Shown here in pieces: positions 61,405-64,000 of a stretch of DNA of 64,000 bases. The translations under genes and the position numbers were made by a program. Under the pieces are notes generated by a model. It was given only the letters and a program-made list of their open reading frames with translations. It was not told the origin of the DNA and did not search any database. How positions within the stretch are numbered: the stretch's first letter is position 1; every line of letters starts with the position of its first letter. This DNA comes from Alicyclobacillus sp. SP_1. GTDB lineage: Bacteria; Bacillota; Bacilli; Alicyclobacillales; Alicyclobacillaceae. The DNA lies in assembly GCF_024706985.1 (NCBI RefSeq), contig NZ_JAMCCX010000039.1, positions 113,373 to 177,372 on the forward strand. The letters are read 5' to 3'.

Positions 61405-62232
61405 TCATTGGGCGGCGACATCAGTTTCCCACTCATTTTGTTTCAGCCATTGGTACAACTGCGGGGCATACAAGTAAAGGATACGCTTCCCTTGTACATC
61501 CGTCACCACATTCGATTCGTAATTCACTCGAAATCGTCCATTTTTGAAAGCGGTAATCGTATACGCCGGATAAATTTGAATAGGCGGCTGGTTTGAATTT
61601 TCGATGGTCAAGCGAGCCGGACCGACATTGGCGTTGAACGTTATTCCGGGTGTAGAAGGCGGCAAGTGCAATGCCGTGACGGTCGCAGAGTTCAGCCAAG
61701 CAAGTATTTTTTCTCGAATAGATGAAATTTTCGATCCCGCTACGTCATACACGACCGACGCTGGCCCGCTCCCGCTAATTTGCATGTCATCGATGCTTGC
61801 TGGCGGATTGTACACACGGGGCTTCGAAAGTTCCCATATGTTGCCTCGCCACGACGCATTCACCGCTAACTTGTGCTGCAAGAAGGTATTCGCATAAAAG
61901 ACCGCGACGTACGTTTGTTCCAAGCCATTCGTCGGACTTTTCACCCTCAATTCAGGTGCCGAAAATCGCGCATCGGCCACTCCATAGATGGACCGAAAAA
62001 GGCTTTTGACCCATGTCAACGGAAGCCAGCTTGTTGGCTTCCCGGACCAAGGGTCGGTTGCAACGATGTGTGCTACATCTTGCTCAAGTTTTCCATCGAC
62101 TCGAATCTGTGTATTCTCGTATCTTACCGTGTGACTCGTCGTGGCGGCCTCTGCCGTACATGGCATCACCCATTGCAGAGCCACCACCCCTACAGTGGCC
62201 AGGCTCGACAAAAGAAACGTTCGCTTGTGCAA
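61405..62232 (-). CDS. Secreted protein with stalk-like domains (paralogue 2)
   Basis: Protein of 275 aa with a signal peptide (RTFLLSSLATVGVVALQW, cleavage likely after AEAA). Its first domain matches paralogue 1: VRYENTQIRVDGKLEQDVAH, IVATDPWSGKPTSWLPL. A second segment has VFYANTFLQHKLAVNASW. The rest is shorter than in paralogue 1. TTG at 62232 with AGGAGG 7 nt upstream fits the signal peptide; the frame is open to 62355. Function is unknown. Confidence 0.65.
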   Translation of the reverse strand: MHKRTFLLSSLATVGVVALQWVMPCTAEAATTSHTVRYENTQIRVDGKLEQDVAHIVATDPWSGKPTSWLPLTWVKSLFRSIYGVADARFSAPELRVKSPTNGLEQTYVAVFYANTFLQHKLAVNASWRGNIWELSKPRVYNPPASIDDMQISGSGPASVVYDVAGSKISSIREKILAWLNSATVTALHLPPSTPGITFNANVGPARLTIENSNQPPIQIYPAYTITAFKNGRFRVNYESNVVTDVQGKRILYLYAPQLYQWLKQNEWETDVAAQ

Positions 62233-62437
62233 TGAAATTCCTCCTCTTGAATCACATGGCCAAACCCCATCCGGAAAACCTTGATTCTCTTGGTCTTTTC
62301 CGATTAGACGAAGACCTTGGCGAAAACGTGACAAACGAAACTCATTCTCTGCCACCGGCCCATCATGCGCAGAGTGAGCGGCATCATGATGGATGGTTCA
62401 CGCGCCGACGACTGAAGCGGGAACAGAGCACCCATTC

Positions 62438-62463
62438 AGTGAATATAGACAGTGAATATAGAC
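62438..62463. repeat. 13-bp direct repeat
   Basis: AGTGAATATAGAC occurs twice in tandem (62438-62450, 62451-62463), just past the stop of the MFS gene and upstream of the secreted paralogue operon. The 243-bp gap around it holds nothing else that I recognise. Confidence 0.7.
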
Positions 62464-62475
62464 AGAGTGGCCGCC

Positions 62476-63732
62476 TCAATCCGGTTTGAGATAGTCTGAC
62501 ACAGACGCTGATAGTCTCCAAGCAAACACCGTAGAAAGAAGAACCAGAACCCACGCAATCGTCAGGGTGACCGCCGTGCCGTAATGAATGGCAATGAGCG
62601 CGGCAAGTCCCAATGCCACAGGAACAAGCACGGAATGCAATAAGTTAAGCGCACCCGTGGTAGCACCCATAGACTCGATGGGCGCTATGCGCTGTCGAAT
62701 CAAAGCTACTGTTTGATTCGCAAATCCAGACCCTAACTCCAGCAACGTCAGGCCGCCTATGAATCCACTCATCGAGGCTACCAGCGAGATGACCGCAATC
62801 CCAGCGCTAATGAGTAGCGGGGAGAGCAACATCAAAGGCTTGACGCGTGTTCGCAACATCCGAGGGCCAATGACCAGAGATGCCACCGTCCCGATGGTCG
62901 CCGTACTCAGTCCAACGCCAATGTCGACGACAGAGAAATGCCTCACATGCTTTAAGAACAGCACATATTCCCCAAGAAAGAAACTAAAACCAAAATTTTG
63001 AATCGAGGTATAGATAACCATTCGTCGCAATGGAGAACTAGACCAAACAATGTGAATTCCCGATAGAAATACGGTTTTCTTTCGATGAGCTCTGACTCCC
63101 GTCGGGCGTTGAGGGTAAGGCCGTCGATGAAACAAACTCAGTACCGACAGCAACATGACAATACCGGCGGCCAGAAAGGCATGAAACAGTCCTGTCGCTA
63201 TCAACACACCGGCAAATCCTTTCGACAAAAACTGCTGAATGGGCGAGATAACCCCCATCCAGCCATTCACTTTCGGCAAATCTCCTTTATCGACCGTCTG
63301 AGGAACGAGAGTCCGAGAAGCTGCCGTGGTTATGGCAGTAAACACGTTCCAGAGAAAGACCAGAGAAATGAGCGACGCAATCGACGGATGAGACTGTAGC
63401 ATAAAGCCGATAAAGACTGTGAAAATTGCACCAACAAGGTTTCCTGACACCATCAAGACGACCGGGGAGAAATTATCAGACAACCATCCAAATATATAAC
63501 CACTTAGAATGGTACCAAGGCTCCCAAACGTGTTGGCGCAACCGAGCGCAAACGCTGGGTTTGGAAACGTCGTCGCCAGCCACTGAATCGCAAACTTCCC
63601 AATTCCTTGTGCGTTCGCGGTACAGAATCGAGATATCCATAGTCTCCAGACAAGGGGGTAGCGACGCATGACAGATTTTTTACCTTGTTTATCCGAATAC
63701 TCTTTAACCAAAGTGGGCCACCCAGCCTTCAT
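62476..63732 (-). CDS. MFS transporter
   Basis: Major facilitator protein of about 418 aa with eleven or twelve hydrophobic segments. YPLVWRLWISRFCTANAQGI opens the first TM region and SGYIFGWLSDNFSPVVLMVS marks the loop after TM2. The substrate is unknown; it looks like the multidrug/macrolide efflux group. The start is unsure: ATG at 63732 (AAGGGA about 11 nt upstream), ATG at 63669 just before the first TM segment, or ATG at 63798. Confidence 0.78.
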   Translation of the reverse strand: MKAGWPTLVKEYSDKQGKKSVMRRYPLVWRLWISRFCTANAQGIGKFAIQWLATTFPNPAFALGCANTFGSLGTILSGYIFGWLSDNFSPVVLMVSGNLVGAIFTVFIGFMLQSHPSIASLISLVFLWNVFTAITTAASRTLVPQTVDKGDLPKVNGWMGVISPIQQFLSKGFAGVLIATGLFHAFLAAGIVMLLSVLSLFHRRPYPQRPTGVRAHRKKTVFLSGIHIVWSSSPLRRMVIYTSIQNFGFSFFLGEYVLFLKHVRHFSVVDIGVGLSTATIGTVASLVIGPRMLRTRVKPLMLLSPLLISAGIAVISLVASMSGFIGGLTLLELGSGFANQTVALIRQRIAPIESMGATTGALNLLHSVLVPVALGLAALIAIHYGTAVTLTIAWVLVLLSTVFAWRLSASVSDYLKPD

Positions 63733-63881
63733 CCGTGAAAAATCCCTTCCAATCGCATGAACCAGGTAAATCTTGCTTTTTATAGTATATGATATCACGA
63801 GCGTTGCATTAATGTTTCCATAATGTTCATGGGATTCGGTGATTGGTTCTCCACTACAACTAAAAAGTCCCTTATCATGGA

Positions 63882-63899
63882 GGACAGGTAGCCCTGTCC
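63882..63899 (+). promoter_or_regulatory. Short hairpin in the leader of the last gene
   Basis: GGACAGG (63882-63888) pairs with CCTGTCC (63893-63899) around a 4-nt loop, 24 bp before the start of the partial gene. Confidence 0.35.
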
Positions 63900-63923
63900 A
63901 AATCCACGAGAAGGAACGTTCGT

Positions 63924-64000
63924 ATGGACAACGCTACATGGAAATCTTGTTTTGGTCCATGGTTTTCTCTAGTCGATCCCGATTCTCTTCAAGCTTCCAT
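63924..64000 (+). CDS. Start of a gene cut by the window end
   Basis: ATG at 63924 with AGAAGGAA about 9 nt upstream opens a frame to the window edge (25 codons; MDNATWKSCFGPWFSLVDPD at the start). Too short to assign. Confidence 0.5.
   Translation, partial: MDNATWKSCFGPWFSLVDPDSLQAS

Overview
The window looks like chromosome from a spore-forming Gram-positive bacterium of the Bacilli, most likely near Alicyclobacillaceae. This is inferred from gene content, not from a search. The signs are strong AGGAGG-type ribosome sites, spore-coat type genes (CotSA, CotS and YheC/D-like), a bacillithiol deacetylase (bshB2) beside a YojF homologue, a staphyloxanthin-type C30 carotenoid locus, and classic Firmicute riboswitches. 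Base composition looks moderate, near 50% GC by eye. Many adjacent genes overlap by ATGA or GTGA, and several convergent pairs overlap at their 3' ends by 66-132 bp.

Layout. 1-3.4 kb: a truncated trans-sulfuration enzyme, an EamA exporter, an HD-GYP phosphodiesterase and a DUF423 protein. 3.7-16.9 kb: the carotenoid locus. It holds crtP; aldH-crtQ-crtO; crtN and fni; and crtM-cruF-like-acyltransferase-second crtQ-like-third desaturase. Together these could build a C30 carotenoid modified at both ends. One end would carry the acylated glycosyl ester known from staphyloxanthin. The other may be hydrated, desaturated, glycosylated and acylated. Two promoters in the locus share the same -35/-10 geometry and the same 16-17 bp element directly after the -10. 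16.9-20 kb: an unusual Gln/Gly/Met-rich repeat protein, thioredoxin reductase and a six-TM transporter. 20-23.4 kb: an overlapping sirtuin and GNAT/acyl-CoA-synthetase-type acetyltransferase pair. 23.4-25.1 kb: two crcB fluoride channels, each with its own fluoride riboswitch. 25.3-31 kb: 5-oxoproline metabolism (pxpA alone, then pcp-pxpB-pxpC translationally coupled to a GGDEF/EAL protein), with an MFS exporter and a VIT1-type metal transporter between them.

33-35.3 kb: bshB2, a yojF-like gene and gnd. 35.5-40.3 kb: two NRAMP-like transporters lacking the DPGN motif. One lies behind an M-box magnesium riboswitch, and an XRE-DUF1232 regulator sits between them. 40.4-46.6 kb: an SDR enzyme, a MarR regulator divergent from a CLC channel with a perfect palindrome between them, an SPW membrane protein, and an M20 amidohydrolase coupled to an MFS transporter. 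46.9-51.6 kb: a secreted Met/His-rich protein, a membrane diguanylate cyclase and oligoendopeptidase F. 51.7-57.9 kb: a spore-coat/glycosylation group (CotSA-like, YheC/D-like, two CotS-like kinases and a tandem GT2 protein). 58.1-59.7 kb: tRNA-Cys, tRNA-Gly and tRNA-Phe followed by a tyrosine recombinase. 59.8-63.7 kb: two tandem secreted paralogues and an MFS transporter, then the start of a gene cut by the window end.

The best candidates for new biology are the two-ended C30 carotenoid locus with its shared promoter element, the SASP-like repeat protein, and the layered RNA control of the magnesium and fluoride genes.
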